Shown in pieces: positions 1 to 6,077 of a stretch of 9,173 nt of DNA. Both the position numbers and the translations under genes were made by a program. The notes under the pieces were generated by a model, which was given only the letters and a program-made list of their open reading frames with translations, did no database searches and had not been told where the DNA came from. Within the stretch, counting starts at the first letter, position 1. Each line of letters starts with the position of its first letter. Source of the stretch: Candidatus Scatomorpha stercorigallinarum (lineage in GTDB: Bacteria > Bacillota_A > Clostridia > Oscillospirales > Oscillospiraceae); NCBI GenBank assembly GCA_018713375.1, contig DVOV01000116.1:1-9173 (forward strand), given 5' to 3'.

Positions 1-802
1 GGAGCGCTATCCCGACATCATCACCGCCGCCGAGCCGGGCGGGACGCCCTATTACACCAACAGCTCCCACCTGCCCGTGGGCTACACGGAGGACATATTC
101 GCCGCCCTCGACGTGCAGGACGAGCTGCAGACGCTCTACACCTCCGGCACCGTGTTCCACGCCTTCCTGGGCGAGAAGCTGCCCGACTGGCAGGCCGCGG
201 CCAGCCTTGTGCGCAAGATCGCCGAGAACTACAAGCTGCCCTATTACACGCTCAGCCCCACTTACTCCGTCTGCAAGAACCACGGCTATCTCAGCGGCGA
301 GCAGTTCACCTGCCCGCACTGCGGCGAGAGCGCGGAGGTGTACAGCCGCATCACCGGCTATTACCGCCCCGTGCAGAACTGGAACGCCGGCAAGACGCAG
401 GAGTACAAGGAGCGCAAGACCTACGACGTGGCGCACAGCCACCTCGACCCCGTGAAGCACCCCGCGGGCTGCGCCTGCGGCGAGGAGCCGGATATGGACA
501 GGCACATCGGGGCTGAGCCGGCAAAGGCCGACGAGCCCGCCCCGGCCGCGGAGGCCGCCGTGCCCGGCGGGCAGGCCCTGCTCTTCACCACGCCCACCTG
601 CCCCAACTGCCGCTTGGCCGTGACCATGCTAGACAAGCAGAACTTCCCCTATCAGAAGCTGAATGCGGAGGAGAATGTGGAGCTTGCCAAGCAGTTCGGC
701 GTCAAGCAGGCCCCCACGCTGGTCATCACCACCGAAAACGGCTTTGAGAAGTACGCCGGCGCGGGCGCCATCAAGCAGTACGCCATGGCCCACAGCGCCT
801 GA
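1..802 (+). CDS. nrdD: Anaerobic (class III) ribonucleoside-triphosphate reductase, C-terminal part, with fused redoxin domain (5' end outside window)
   Basis: Only the 3' end is present; the frame is open from base 2. The enzyme reduces ribonucleoside triphosphates to deoxynucleotides by glycyl-radical chemistry in the anaerobic cytoplasm. Seen: a CxxH...CPxC cluster (codons at about 272-322), the usual zinc-site region of NrdD, then RITGYYRP, the glycyl-radical loop, with the radical Gly codon at 356-358. Normal NrdD proteins end soon after this loop. Here a Cys/His-bearing tail and an Ala/Pro/Glu-rich linker (about 480-565) lead into a roughly 75-residue glutaredoxin/thioredoxin-like domain (about 566-800) with the dithiol TCPNC (codons 596-610) and a cis-Pro type QAPTL motif. 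Known: some NrdD subclasses take electrons from a redoxin rather than formate. Inferred: the fused domain is a built-in reductant. The NrdG activase is not visible here. The stop overlaps the next start by one base (TGATG). Confidence 0.93.
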   Translation, partial: ERYPDIITAAEPGGTPYYTNSSHLPVGYTEDIFAALDVQDELQTLYTSGTVFHAFLGEKLPDWQAAASLVRKIAENYKLPYYTLSPTYSVCKNHGYLSGEQFTCPHCGESAEVYSRITGYYRPVQNWNAGKTQEYKERKTYDVAHSHLDPVKHPAGCACGEEPDMDRHIGAEPAKADEPAPAAEAAVPGGQALLFTTPTCPNCRLAVTMLDKQNFPYQKLNAEENVELAKQFGVKQAPTLVITTENGFEKYAGAGAIKQYAMAHSA

Positions 803-1101
803 TGACCGAGTTTTCCTGCCGCGTCCGCGAGGCGGTGCAGGGCATACCGCGCGGCTGCGTGATGAGCTACGGCCGCGTGGCCGCCCTGGCGGGCAACGCG
901 CGCGCCGCCCGCGGCGTGGGCTATGCGCTCAGCCACGTTGACGGCGAGGGCCTGCCCTGCCACCGCGTGGTGTTTGCGGACGGCTCGCTGGCCCGGGACG
1001 CTGTTTTCGGCGGCGAGGGCGTGCAGCGCCGGCTGCTGGAAGCCGAGGGCGTGCCCTTCCTCCCCGACGGGAGGGTGGATATGGAAAAGTGTGCGCTTTG
1101 A
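802..1101 (+). CDS. Short MGMT/Ogt-family O6-alkylguanine-DNA alkyltransferase-like protein
   Basis: A 99-residue protein equivalent to the C-terminal DNA-binding and active-site domain of O6-alkylguanine-DNA alkyltransferases; the N-terminal domain of Ogt/Ada-C is absent. Seen: MSYGRVA (21-27), the helix-turn-helix start with the base-flipping Tyr position; NARAARGVG (32-40) with the Arg-finger position at R37; and PCHRVV (52-57) with the acceptor Cys at C53. Alkyltransferase-like (ATL) proteins of similar size usually have Trp in place of this Cys, so transfer chemistry may be kept. The NP-x-PI segment usual before PCHRV is replaced by HVDGEG, so the loop is divergent. The start ATG overlaps the nrdD stop and no SD is evident, which suggests translational coupling. 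Likely role: repair or sensing of O6-alkylguanine. The family is firm; the exact activity is not. Confidence 0.86.
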   Translation: MTEFSCRVREAVQGIPRGCVMSYGRVAALAGNARAARGVGYALSHVDGEGLPCHRVVFADGSLARDAVFGGEGVQRRLLEAEGVPFLPDGRVDMEKCAL

Positions 1102-1109
1102 GAGAAAAG

Positions 1110-1140
1110 ACTTGCGCCGCGGGCAAACTGCGGCGCAAGT
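1110..1140 (+). terminator. 11-bp hairpin after the MGMT gene, possible weak terminator
   Basis: ACTTGCGCCGC (1110-1120) and GCGGCGCAAGT (1130-1140) form a perfect 11-bp stem with a 9-nt loop, starting 9 nt after the MGMT stop. On the + strand only three T follow before ACATAAT, so the U-tract is poor. On the - strand the hairpin is followed by CTTTTCTC. It probably reduces read-through from nrdD into trxB, but could be an mRNA-stabilising hairpin. Confidence 0.5.
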
Positions 1141-1148
1141 TTACATAA
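1137..1148 (+). repeat. AAGTTTACATAA, copy 1 of the pair flanking trxB (dif half-site-like)
   Basis: This 12-mer recurs exactly at 2085-2096 in the same orientation, so the two copies bracket trxB. With the next bases it reads AGTTTACATAATATA, which by memory matches the XerD-side half and centre of the Bacillus subtilis dif site read on its complementary strand. The other (XerC) half is not recognisable here. The copy overlaps the right arm of the hairpin at 1110-1140. Confidence 0.45.
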
Positions 1149-1171
1149 TATACAGGAAAAGGTGAAGAGAC

Positions 1172-2086
1172 ATGCCTCAGACATACGACATCGTCATCGT
1201 CGGCGGTGGTCCGGCGGGCCTGGCGGCGGCGATATACGCCCGGCGCGCGGGCAAAAGCGCCCTCCTCCTTGAAAAGAACGGCTTCGGCGGGCAGATAGCC
1301 TGGTCGCCGCGCGTGGAGAATTACCCCGGCGTGGCGGCCATCAGCGGCGCGGAGCTCTCCGACCGCATGTTCAGCCAGGCGCTGGAGATGGGCGCGGAGG
1401 CCGACCTGGCGGAAGTCACCGGCCTGGCGCGCGAGGGCGCGCTCTGGCGCGTGGAGACGCCGGAGGGGGACTATCTGGCGCGGGCGGTCATCCTCGCCAC
1501 CGGCGCGAGGCACAGGCGCCTGGGCGTGGAGCGCGAGGAGGAGCTCGCCGGCAGCGGCGTGTGCTACTGCGCGGTCTGCGACGGGGCCTTTTACAAGGGC
1601 CGGCCGGTGGCCGTGGCCGGCGGGGGGGACTCCGCCGTACAGGACGCGCTGCTGTTGTCGAACAGCTGCTCGCAGATTTACATAATACACAGGCGCAGGG
1701 AGTTCCGCGCCGAATCCGCGAATGTGGACGCACTGAGATCGCGCGGGAACGTGACGATGCTGATGGACAGCCGCGTGACGGCCCTGCTGGGCGCGGGCGA
1801 GCTGACAGGCGTGCGTGTGGAGGGGCCGGACGGCTCACGGGATATCGAGGTGGACGCGCTCTTCGTGGCCGTCGGCTCGGAGGCGGACAGCGCGCCGTTC
1901 GCCGGCGTGGCGTCCACAGACGCCGCCGGCTGGTTCACGGCGGGGGAGGACTGCGCCGCCGGCGCACCGGGGCTCTTCGCCGCCGGCGATTGCAGGGCCA
2001 AGAGCGTCCGCCAGCTGACCACCGCCGTGGGCGACGGCGCGGCCGCCGCCGTGGCCGCCTGCCATTATGTGGATGCCTGCAAATAA
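1172..2086 (+). CDS. trxB: Thioredoxin-disulfide reductase (TrxB family)
   Basis: A 304-residue cytoplasmic flavoprotein of the usual length for low-molecular-weight thioredoxin reductases; it passes electrons from NADPH through FAD to a redox-active disulfide and on to a thioredoxin-like partner. Seen: FAD dinucleotide-binding GGGPAGLAAA (11-20) near the N-terminus, ATGARHRR (109-116), the redox dithiol CAVCD (133-137), the second dinucleotide fold GGGDSAVQDA (150-159), HRRREFRA (173-180) typical of NADPH-preferring members, and the C-terminal FAD motif GLFAAGDC (267-274) followed by RQLTTAVGDGA. The SD AAAGGTGAAG lies just before the ATG. A hairpin separates it from the nrdD-MGMT pair, so it may be its own unit or a read-through gene. 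Its closeness to an NrdD with a fused redoxin domain suggests that domain as a substrate, which is inference. The genome may carry other trxB paralogues. Confidence 0.93.
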   Translation: MPQTYDIVIVGGGPAGLAAAIYARRAGKSALLLEKNGFGGQIAWSPRVENYPGVAAISGAELSDRMFSQALEMGAEADLAEVTGLAREGALWRVETPEGDYLARAVILATGARHRRLGVEREEELAGSGVCYCAVCDGAFYKGRPVAVAGGGDSAVQDALLLSNSCSQIYIIHRRREFRAESANVDALRSRGNVTMLMDSRVTALLGAGELTGVRVEGPDGSRDIEVDALFVAVGSEADSAPFAGVASTDAAGWFTAGEDCAAGAPGLFAAGDCRAKSVRQLTTAVGDGAAAAVAACHYVDACK

Positions 2087-2096
2087 GTTTACATAA
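2085..2096 (+). repeat. AAGTTTACATAA, copy 2 of the pair flanking trxB
   Basis: Identical to 1137-1148 and begins inside the trxB stop codon (TAA 2084-2086). A looser relative, TTGACATAATACA on the - strand at about 6068-6080, begins at the mntP stop codon. See the finding on dif-like half-sites. Confidence 0.45.
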
Positions 2097-2112
2097 CAAC
2101 ATTCACTGTAAG

Positions 2113-2151
2113 AAAAAGCCGCCCGGGAGGAGTACTCCCGGGCGGCTTTTT
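2113..2151. terminator. Bidirectional intrinsic terminator between trxB and the mog-like gene
   Basis: AAAAAGCCGCCCGGGAG (2113-2129) pairs perfectly with 2135-2151 across a 5-nt GAGTA loop. The GC-rich stem is flanked by A5 on one side and T5 on the other, so it can end transcription of trxB (+) and of the convergent mog-like gene (-, stop at 2165). Confidence 0.93.
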
Positions 2152-2164
2152 GCGGGGCGCTGTT

Positions 2165-2656
2165 TTACTCCGCAGTGCGCGGACGGCGGCGGCTGAGGCT
2201 CTCTACAGCCAGCTTGAGCGCGGGCATGACGGCTGAGAGGCTGGCGGCGGCGCCGCCGGCGCTGCCGGGCAGGTTGACGATGAGCGTGCTGCCGCGGAGG
2301 CCGGCAATGCCGCGGCTGAGCGCGGCCAGCGGGGTGCGGACGTTGTTGGCGGAGCGCATGGCCTCCGGGATGCCGGGCACCAGGCGGTTGATGACGGCCT
2401 CGGTGGCTTCCGGCGTCATGTCATAGCGCGAGCAGCCGGTGCCGCCGGTGGTGAGCACCAGGGCGCAGCCGAGGTCATAGGAGCAGCGGACGAGCTCGCC
2501 CTTGATGCGGTCGAAGTCCGAGGGCACGGTGGAGACGTTCTTGATGGTCCAGCCGTCCTTTTCCAGCAGTGCGCGGAGCGCGAGAGCGACCTCCTCCGAG
2601 CCGCCGTCGAATACGCTGTCATCCTCCACGCGGATGACAGCCGCGGTGTATTCCAT
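2165..2656 (-). CDS. MogA/MoaB-family molybdenum cofactor biosynthesis protein
   Basis: A 163-residue protein with the single MoCF-biosynthesis (molybdopterin-binding) domain found in MogA and MoaB. MogA adenylylates molybdopterin before molybdenum insertion; MoaB proteins are close relatives. Seen: the signature LVLTTGGTGCSRYDMTPEAT (67-85) with Asp79 in the RD-x-TPEAT position, PGIPEAMR (94-101), and LIVNLPGSAGG (125-135), the phosphate-binding end of the domain. Length is nearer to MoaB (about 170) than to E. coli MogA (about 195), so no exact symbol is given. The start is supported by AGAGGGG eight bases before the ATG. The gene stands alone: no moa, moe or molybdoenzyme gene is in the window. 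It is transcribed from its own promoter (2723-2751) and converges on trxB. Confidence 0.88.
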   Translation of the reverse strand: MEYTAAVIRVEDDSVFDGGSEEVALALRALLEKDGWTIKNVSTVPSDFDRIKGELVRCSYDLGCALVLTTGGTGCSRYDMTPEATEAVINRLVPGIPEAMRSANNVRTPLAALSRGIAGLRGSTLIVNLPGSAGGAAASLSAVMPALKLAVESLSRRRPRTAE

Positions 2657-2722
2657 ATCTGTATCCCCTCTTGAATGTTATTTTACCGGGCCTTTACGGC
2701 AAAGGCGCATTATTTCGAGCAG

Positions 2723-2751
2723 ATTATATCAGAACTGCTGATGATATACAA
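2723..2751 (-). promoter_or_regulatory. Sigma-A promoter for the mog-like gene
   Basis: Read on the - strand: TTGTAT (2751-2746), a 17-bp spacer, and TATAAT (2728-2723). Transcription would begin near 2716, giving a leader of about 60 nt, too short for a molybdenum-cofactor riboswitch. Confidence 0.7.
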
Positions 2752-2840
2752 GCCAATTCACGTTGCTGTTGCAGTTTTGCCGGGGAGGCGCCGGGCGCGC
2801 AAACGAATTTTAGCAATGTGTACAAAAATCGAAATCGATA

Positions 2841-2869
2841 TTGACAAATCTCACAAGGGCCAATATAAT
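2841..2869 (+). promoter_or_regulatory. Perfect-consensus sigma-A promoter for glnA-asnB
   Basis: TTGACA (2841-2846), a 17-bp spacer, and TATAAT (2864-2869): an exact match to the consensus in boxes and spacing. The start is expected near 2876, about 93 nt before the glnA ATG. Such a strong core promoter implies that control is exerted elsewhere, for example at the leader hairpin just downstream. Confidence 0.9.
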
Positions 2870-2879
2870 GCAGGCATTG

Positions 2880-2931
2880 AAAGAGCAACGGTGTTCTGTC
2901 AAGGCAGTATCACCGCGCTCTTTTTCTTTTT
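2880..2931 (+). terminator. Terminator-like hairpin in the glnA leader (candidate attenuator)
   Basis: AAAGAGC (2880-2886) pairs with GCTCTTT (2917-2923), and CGGTG (2889-2893) with CACCG (2911-2915); small internal loops separate these and a short CTG/CAG stem lies inside. The sequence TTTTTCTTTTT (2921-2931) follows. The hairpin lies right after the promoter and about 38 nt before the glnA ATG, where an unconditional terminator would silence glnA, so conditional termination is inferred. An alternative 3-bp hairpin, TTG-AAAGAG-CAA (2877-2888), would use the terminator's left arm as its loop. Confidence 0.72.
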
Positions 2932-2968
2932 GTCAAAAAATATGCAGCACCGAAGGGAGAAGTTTCAA

Positions 2969-4300
2969 ATGGCCAGGTACACTCGTGAGGACATTATCCG
3001 CATTGTGAAGGAGCAGAACGTAGAGTTCATACGTATGCAGTTCACCGACATTTTCGGACAGCTGAAGAATGTGGCGATAACCAGCGGGCAGATAGAAAAG
3101 GCCCTGAACAACCAGATAATGATCGACGGCAGCTCCATCGAGGGCTTCACACGTATCCACGAGAGCGACCAGTACCTCTATCCCGATCTGGACTCCTTTG
3201 TGGTGCTGCCCTGGGAGCCGAAGGGCGGCAGGTCAGCGCGCCTCATCTGCGACGTCTACAACCCGAACGGCACGCCCTTTGTCGGCGACCCGCGCCATGT
3301 GCTGAAGGCCGCACTCGAGCGCGCGGCAGAGATGGGCTATACCTTTAACGTCGGCCCCGAGTGCGAGTTTTTCCTCTTCGAGGTGGACGCCGACGGCAAG
3401 CCGACCAGCAAGACCGGCGACGAGGCAGGATACTTCGACCTCGGCCCTGTGGACCACGGCGAGACCACTCGCCGCGACATATGCCTTGCCCTGGAGGAGA
3501 TGGGCTTTGAAATAGAGGCCAGCCACCACGAGGTCGCCGCCGGCCAGCATGAGATAGACTTCAAGTATGCCGACGCGCTCACCGCGGCGGACAACATCAT
3601 GACCTTCCGCATGGTGGTAAAGACCCTCGCCCAGCACAACGGCCTGCACGCCACCTTCATGCCGAAGCCGATTTTCGGCATAAACGGCAGCGGCATGCAC
3701 ACGAATATGTCCCTCTTCAAGGACGGCAAGAACGCGTTTTACGACCCCGCCGACGCGCGCGGGCTCTCCAAGGAGGCGTACAGCTTCATAGCCGGACTGC
3801 TCGCACATGTGAAGGGCATGACCGCCGTTACCAACCCGCTGGTGAACAGCTATAAGCGCCTTGTCCCCGGATATGAGGCCCCCTGCTACCTGGCGTGGAG
3901 CGCCTCCAACCGCAGCGCGCTCATCCGCATCCCCGCCGCCCGCGGCCAGAGCACCCGCGTTGAGCTCCGTTGCCCGGACCCGGCCTGCAACCCGTATCTC
4001 GCGCTCGCGCTCTGCCTGGCCGCCGGCCTTGACGGCATCGAGAAGGACATGACCCCGCCAGCGGAGATAACCGAGAACATCTTCGCCATGGACGCCGCCG
4101 CGCGCCTGGCCAACGGCATCGACAACCTGCCCGGCTCGCTGGAGGAGGCCGTCTATGCCCTGGAGAGCGACGAGCTGATGGCCGCCACGCTGGGCGAGCA
4201 CATCTTCCCTCGCTATGTCGAGGGCAAGCTGCAGGAGTGGGATGAGTACCGCATGCAGGTGTCCCAGTGGGAGACCGAGCGGTACATGATAAAGTACTGA
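2969..4300 (+). CDS. glnA: Glutamine synthetase, type I (alpha-like)
   Basis: A 443-residue cytoplasmic enzyme that makes glutamine from glutamate, ammonia and ATP. Length matches the I-alpha forms of Bacillus and Clostridia, which lack the adenylylation site of the longer I-beta forms. Seen: N-terminal beta-grasp [12 protein letters not shown] (23-34); [15 protein letters not shown] (53-67) with R62 at the feedback-inhibition position known from B. subtilis GlnA; metal-site GPECEFFLF (129-137); [13 protein letters not shown] (186-198); ATP-binding region [16 protein letters not shown] (233-248); the flap [13 protein letters not shown] (293-305) with E303; and [16 protein letters not shown] (330-345). 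The ATG at 2969 is chosen because GAAGGGAGAAG lies before it and the family N-terminus starts here; the open frame extends upstream through the promoter and is not coding there. It is followed one base later by asnB. Confidence 0.97.
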   Translation: MARYTREDIIRIVKEQNVEFIRMQFTDIFGQLKNVAITSGQIEKALNNQIMIDGSSIEGFTRIHESDQYLYPDLDSFVVLPWEPKGGRSARLICDVYNPNGTPFVGDPRHVLKAALERAAEMGYTFNVGPECEFFLFEVDADGKPTSKTGDEAGYFDLGPVDHGETTRRDICLALEEMGFEIEASHHEVAAGQHEIDFKYADALTAADNIMTFRMVVKTLAQHNGLHATFMPKPIFGINGSGMHTNMSLFKDGKNAFYDPADARGLSKEAYSFIAGLLAHVKGMTAVTNPLVNSYKRLVPGYEAPCYLAWSASNRSALIRIPAARGQSTRVELRCPDPACNPYLALALCLAAGLDGIEKDMTPPAEITENIFAMDAAARLANGIDNLPGSLEEAVYALESDELMAATLGEHIFPRYVEGKLQEWDEYRMQVSQWETERYMIKY

Positions 4301-4301
4301 T

Positions 4302-5885
4302 ATGTGCTCTGTCATCGGCTTTACGAAACGCAGCATACCCGAGGAGGCCGCGCTGGCGGGCTTTGCCCGCACGGCCTCCCGCGGGCCCGACATGAGCTTT
4401 TTCCGCGAGGTGGGGGAGGGCTGGCTCGGCTTCCACCGCCTTGCCATCATGGGCCTGAGCCCGGAGGGGATGCAGCCCTTTGAGCTCGGCGGCAGCTACC
4501 TGGCCTGCAACGGCGAGCTCTACGGCTTCCGCCCGATAAAGACCGAGCTCATCAGCATGGGCTACCGCTTCAGGAGCGGCTCCGACTGCGAGATACTGCT
4601 GCCGATGTACCGCGAGTATGGCACGGACATGTTTGCCATGCTGGACGCCGAGTTCGCGCTCATACTCTATGACGCGGCCACGGGCAGTTTCATCGCCGCC
4701 CGCGACCCGCTGGGCATCCGCCCGCTATACTACGGCGAATTGCCCGGCGGCGGCACGGCCTTTGCCAGCGAGCCCAGGAACCTGGTGGGCATCTGCGAGC
4801 GCATCATGCCTTTCCCGCCCGGATGCTGGTGGAAAGACGGGGAGTTCCACCGCTACTGCGACCTCACCACCGTTGAGGAGTGCTCCGGCGACGACGAGGA
4901 GGCGGCAGCCCGGCACATCCGCGAGCTTCTGATACAGGCCGTTGACAAGCGCCTGGACTCCGACGCGCCGCTGGGCTTCCTGCTGTCCGGCGGGCTCGAT
5001 TCGAGCCTGGTTTGCTCCATCGCCTCCCGCCTCAGCCCCCGGCCCATCCGCACCTTTGCCATCGGCATGGACACGGACGCCATCGACCTCAAGTACGCCC
5101 GGCGGGCGGCGGAATTCCTGCGCGCGGAGCACACGGAGGTCGTTATGACCCGCGACGAGGTGCTCGCCACGCTGGACACGCTCATAAAGGCCCTTGGCAC
5201 CTATGACATAACCACCATCCGCGCGGCGATGGGCATGTACCTCTGCTGCAAGGCCATCCACGAGACGACTGATGTGCGCGTGCTGCTCACGGGCGAGATC
5301 AGCGACGAGCTCTTTGGCTATAAGTACACGGACTTTGCCCCCTCGCCGGAGGCCTTCCAGCAGGAGGCCAAAAAGCGCGTAGATGAGATACACATGTACG
5401 ACGTGCTGCGCGCCGACCGCTGCATCGCCGCCAACAGCCTGGAAGCGCGCGTGCCCTTCGGCGACATCTTCTTCGTGCGCTATGTGATGAGCCTTGACCC
5501 GGCGCTGAAGATGAACAGGCGCGGGATAGGGAAGTACCTGCTGCGCCACGCCTTTGAGCGCGGCGGCTGGCTGCCTGACGACCTGCTCTGGCGGCAGAAG
5601 GCCGCCTTCTCGGACGCCGTGGGCCACTCGATGGTGGACGACCTCAAGGAGTACGCGAACGGGCTCTACACGGACGGCGAATTCGAGAGCCTGAGCGCGA
5701 AATATGAGCACGCCCGGCCATTCACAAAGGAGAGCCTGCTCTACCGCGAGATATTTGAGAGGTATTACCCCGGGCAGTCGCAGATGGTGAAGGACTTCTG
5801 GATGCCGAACCGTGCCTGGCCCGGCTGCGACGTTGACGACCCTTCCGCCCGCGTGCTGTCCAATTACGGCGGCAGCGGAGTATAA
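4302..5885 (+). CDS. asnB: Asparagine synthetase B (glutamine-hydrolysing)
   Basis: A 527-residue two-domain enzyme (E. coli AsnB is about 554) that makes asparagine from aspartate, ATP and the ammonia of glutamine. Seen: N-terminal class II glutaminase with nucleophile Cys2 (MCSVIGF; Ser replaces the common Gly3), HRLAI (45-49), the glutamine-binding CNGELYG (69-75) and SGSD (92-95). The C-terminal synthetase domain has the PP-loop LSGGLDSSL (228-236), GEISDELFGY (331-340), HMYD...ADR (364-373), NSLEARVPF (378-386) and WRQKAAFSDAVG (430-441). The ATG lies one base after the glnA TGA and no SD is clear, so translation is probably coupled to glnA. The partnership is logical: GlnA product feeds AsnB. 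A transcription terminator follows at 6001-6032. Confidence 0.95.
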   Translation: MCSVIGFTKRSIPEEAALAGFARTASRGPDMSFFREVGEGWLGFHRLAIMGLSPEGMQPFELGGSYLACNGELYGFRPIKTELISMGYRFRSGSDCEILLPMYREYGTDMFAMLDAEFALILYDAATGSFIAARDPLGIRPLYYGELPGGGTAFASEPRNLVGICERIMPFPPGCWWKDGEFHRYCDLTTVEECSGDDEEAAARHIRELLIQAVDKRLDSDAPLGFLLSGGLDSSLVCSIASRLSPRPIRTFAIGMDTDAIDLKYARRAAEFLRAEHTEVVMTRDEVLATLDTLIKALGTYDITTIRAAMGMYLCCKAIHETTDVRVLLTGEISDELFGYKYTDFAPSPEAFQQEAKKRVDEIHMYDVLRADRCIAANSLEARVPFGDIFFVRYVMSLDPALKMNRRGIGKYLLRHAFERGGWLPDDLLWRQKAAFSDAVGHSMVDDLKEYANGLYTDGEFESLSAKYEHARPFTKESLLYREIFERYYPGQSQMVKDFWMPNRAWPGCDVDDPSARVLSNYGGSGV

Positions 5886-5977
5886 AAAAGTATCCATTCA
5901 ATACTTTTGTAACAAGATAAGTGTTGTCCACGTAATAATTCCCGCGTATATTGATACTTGCAGGAATTCTTCTTCAT
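5864..5977 (-). CDS. Candidate small ORF (37 codons), unknown function
   Basis: On the - strand a GAGGAG motif lies seven bases before ATG (5977-5975), opening 37 codons that begin MKKNSCKYQYTRELL and end YTPLPP before TAA (5866-5864). The frame overlaps the asnB 3' end antisense by 22 bases. The predicted peptide is Lys/Tyr-rich with two Cys and no membrane segment. In favour: ideal SD and spacing. Against: no convincing - promoter between it and the mntP terminator just upstream, a run of AT-rich codons unlike its neighbours, and no family I recognise. It may be chance. Confidence 0.22.
   Translation of the reverse strand: MKKNSCKYQYTRELLRGQHLSCYKSIEWILFYTPLPP
5886..5908 (+). other. AT-rich hairpin directly after asnB
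   Basis: AAAAGTAT (5886-5893) pairs with ATACTTTT (5901-5908) over a 7-nt loop, immediately after the asnB stop. The stem is weak and the T-run is part of the stem, so it is at best an auxiliary 3'-end structure before the main terminator at 6001. Confidence 0.35.
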
Positions 5978-6000
5978 TTTCAAACTCCTCGTTGCAGGAT

Positions 6001-6032
6001 GGCGCCGCGTACCTCAGCGCGGCGCCCTTTTT
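6001..6032 (+). terminator. Intrinsic terminator of glnA-asnB
   Basis: GGCGCCGCG (6001-6009) pairs with CGCGGCGCC (6018-6026) over an 8-nt loop, followed by C and T5 (6028-6032). It lies 116 nt after the asnB stop. Confidence 0.88.
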
Positions 6033-6035
6033 ATA

Positions 6036-6064
6036 TAAAAAAACGCCCCGCCGGAAGCGGGGCG
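6036..6064 (-). terminator. Intrinsic terminator of mntP
   Basis: On the - strand CGCCCCGC (6064-6057), a 5-nt loop and GCGGGGCG (6051-6044) are followed by seven T (6043-6037). It starts 13 nt after the mntP stop and stands back-to-back with the asnB terminator. Confidence 0.88.
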
Positions 6065-6077
6065 CATATGTATTATG

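Larger units (their letters stand above)
2657..2968. other. Divergent intergenic region between the mog-like gene and glnA
   Basis: A 312-nt stretch without a gene. It holds the - promoter for the mog-like gene, the + promoter and leader hairpin for glnA, and a small 6-bp hairpin (GCCTTT/AAAGGC, about 2690-2706) in the mog-like gene leader with no U-tract. Between 2752 and 2840 I see only a GC-rich patch (about 2778-2801) followed by AT-rich sequence just upstream of the glnA -35. No GlnR-type palindrome (TGTNA-N7-TNACA) was found by eye. Confidence 0.7.

Noticed and set aside
1677..1687. Third TTTACATAATA copy inside trxB
   Set aside because: It encodes the conserved Y-I-I-H segment just before the NADPH motif, so protein constraint is enough to explain it; not counted as a site.
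2657..2722. Molybdenum-cofactor riboswitch before the mog-like gene
   Set aside because: The leader is about 60 nt with one 6-bp hairpin, too short and simple for the Moco RNA.
2675..2968. Upstream extension of the glnA reading frame by 98 codons
   Set aside because: It runs through the divergent promoter, the perfect glnA promoter and the leader hairpin; the family N-terminus and a good SD point to the ATG at 2969.
3233..4450. Long antisense open frames opposite glnA, asnB (4725-5897) and trxB (929-1690)
   Set aside because: They mirror the third-position GC bias of the real genes, have no recognisable domains and overlap well-identified proteins completely.
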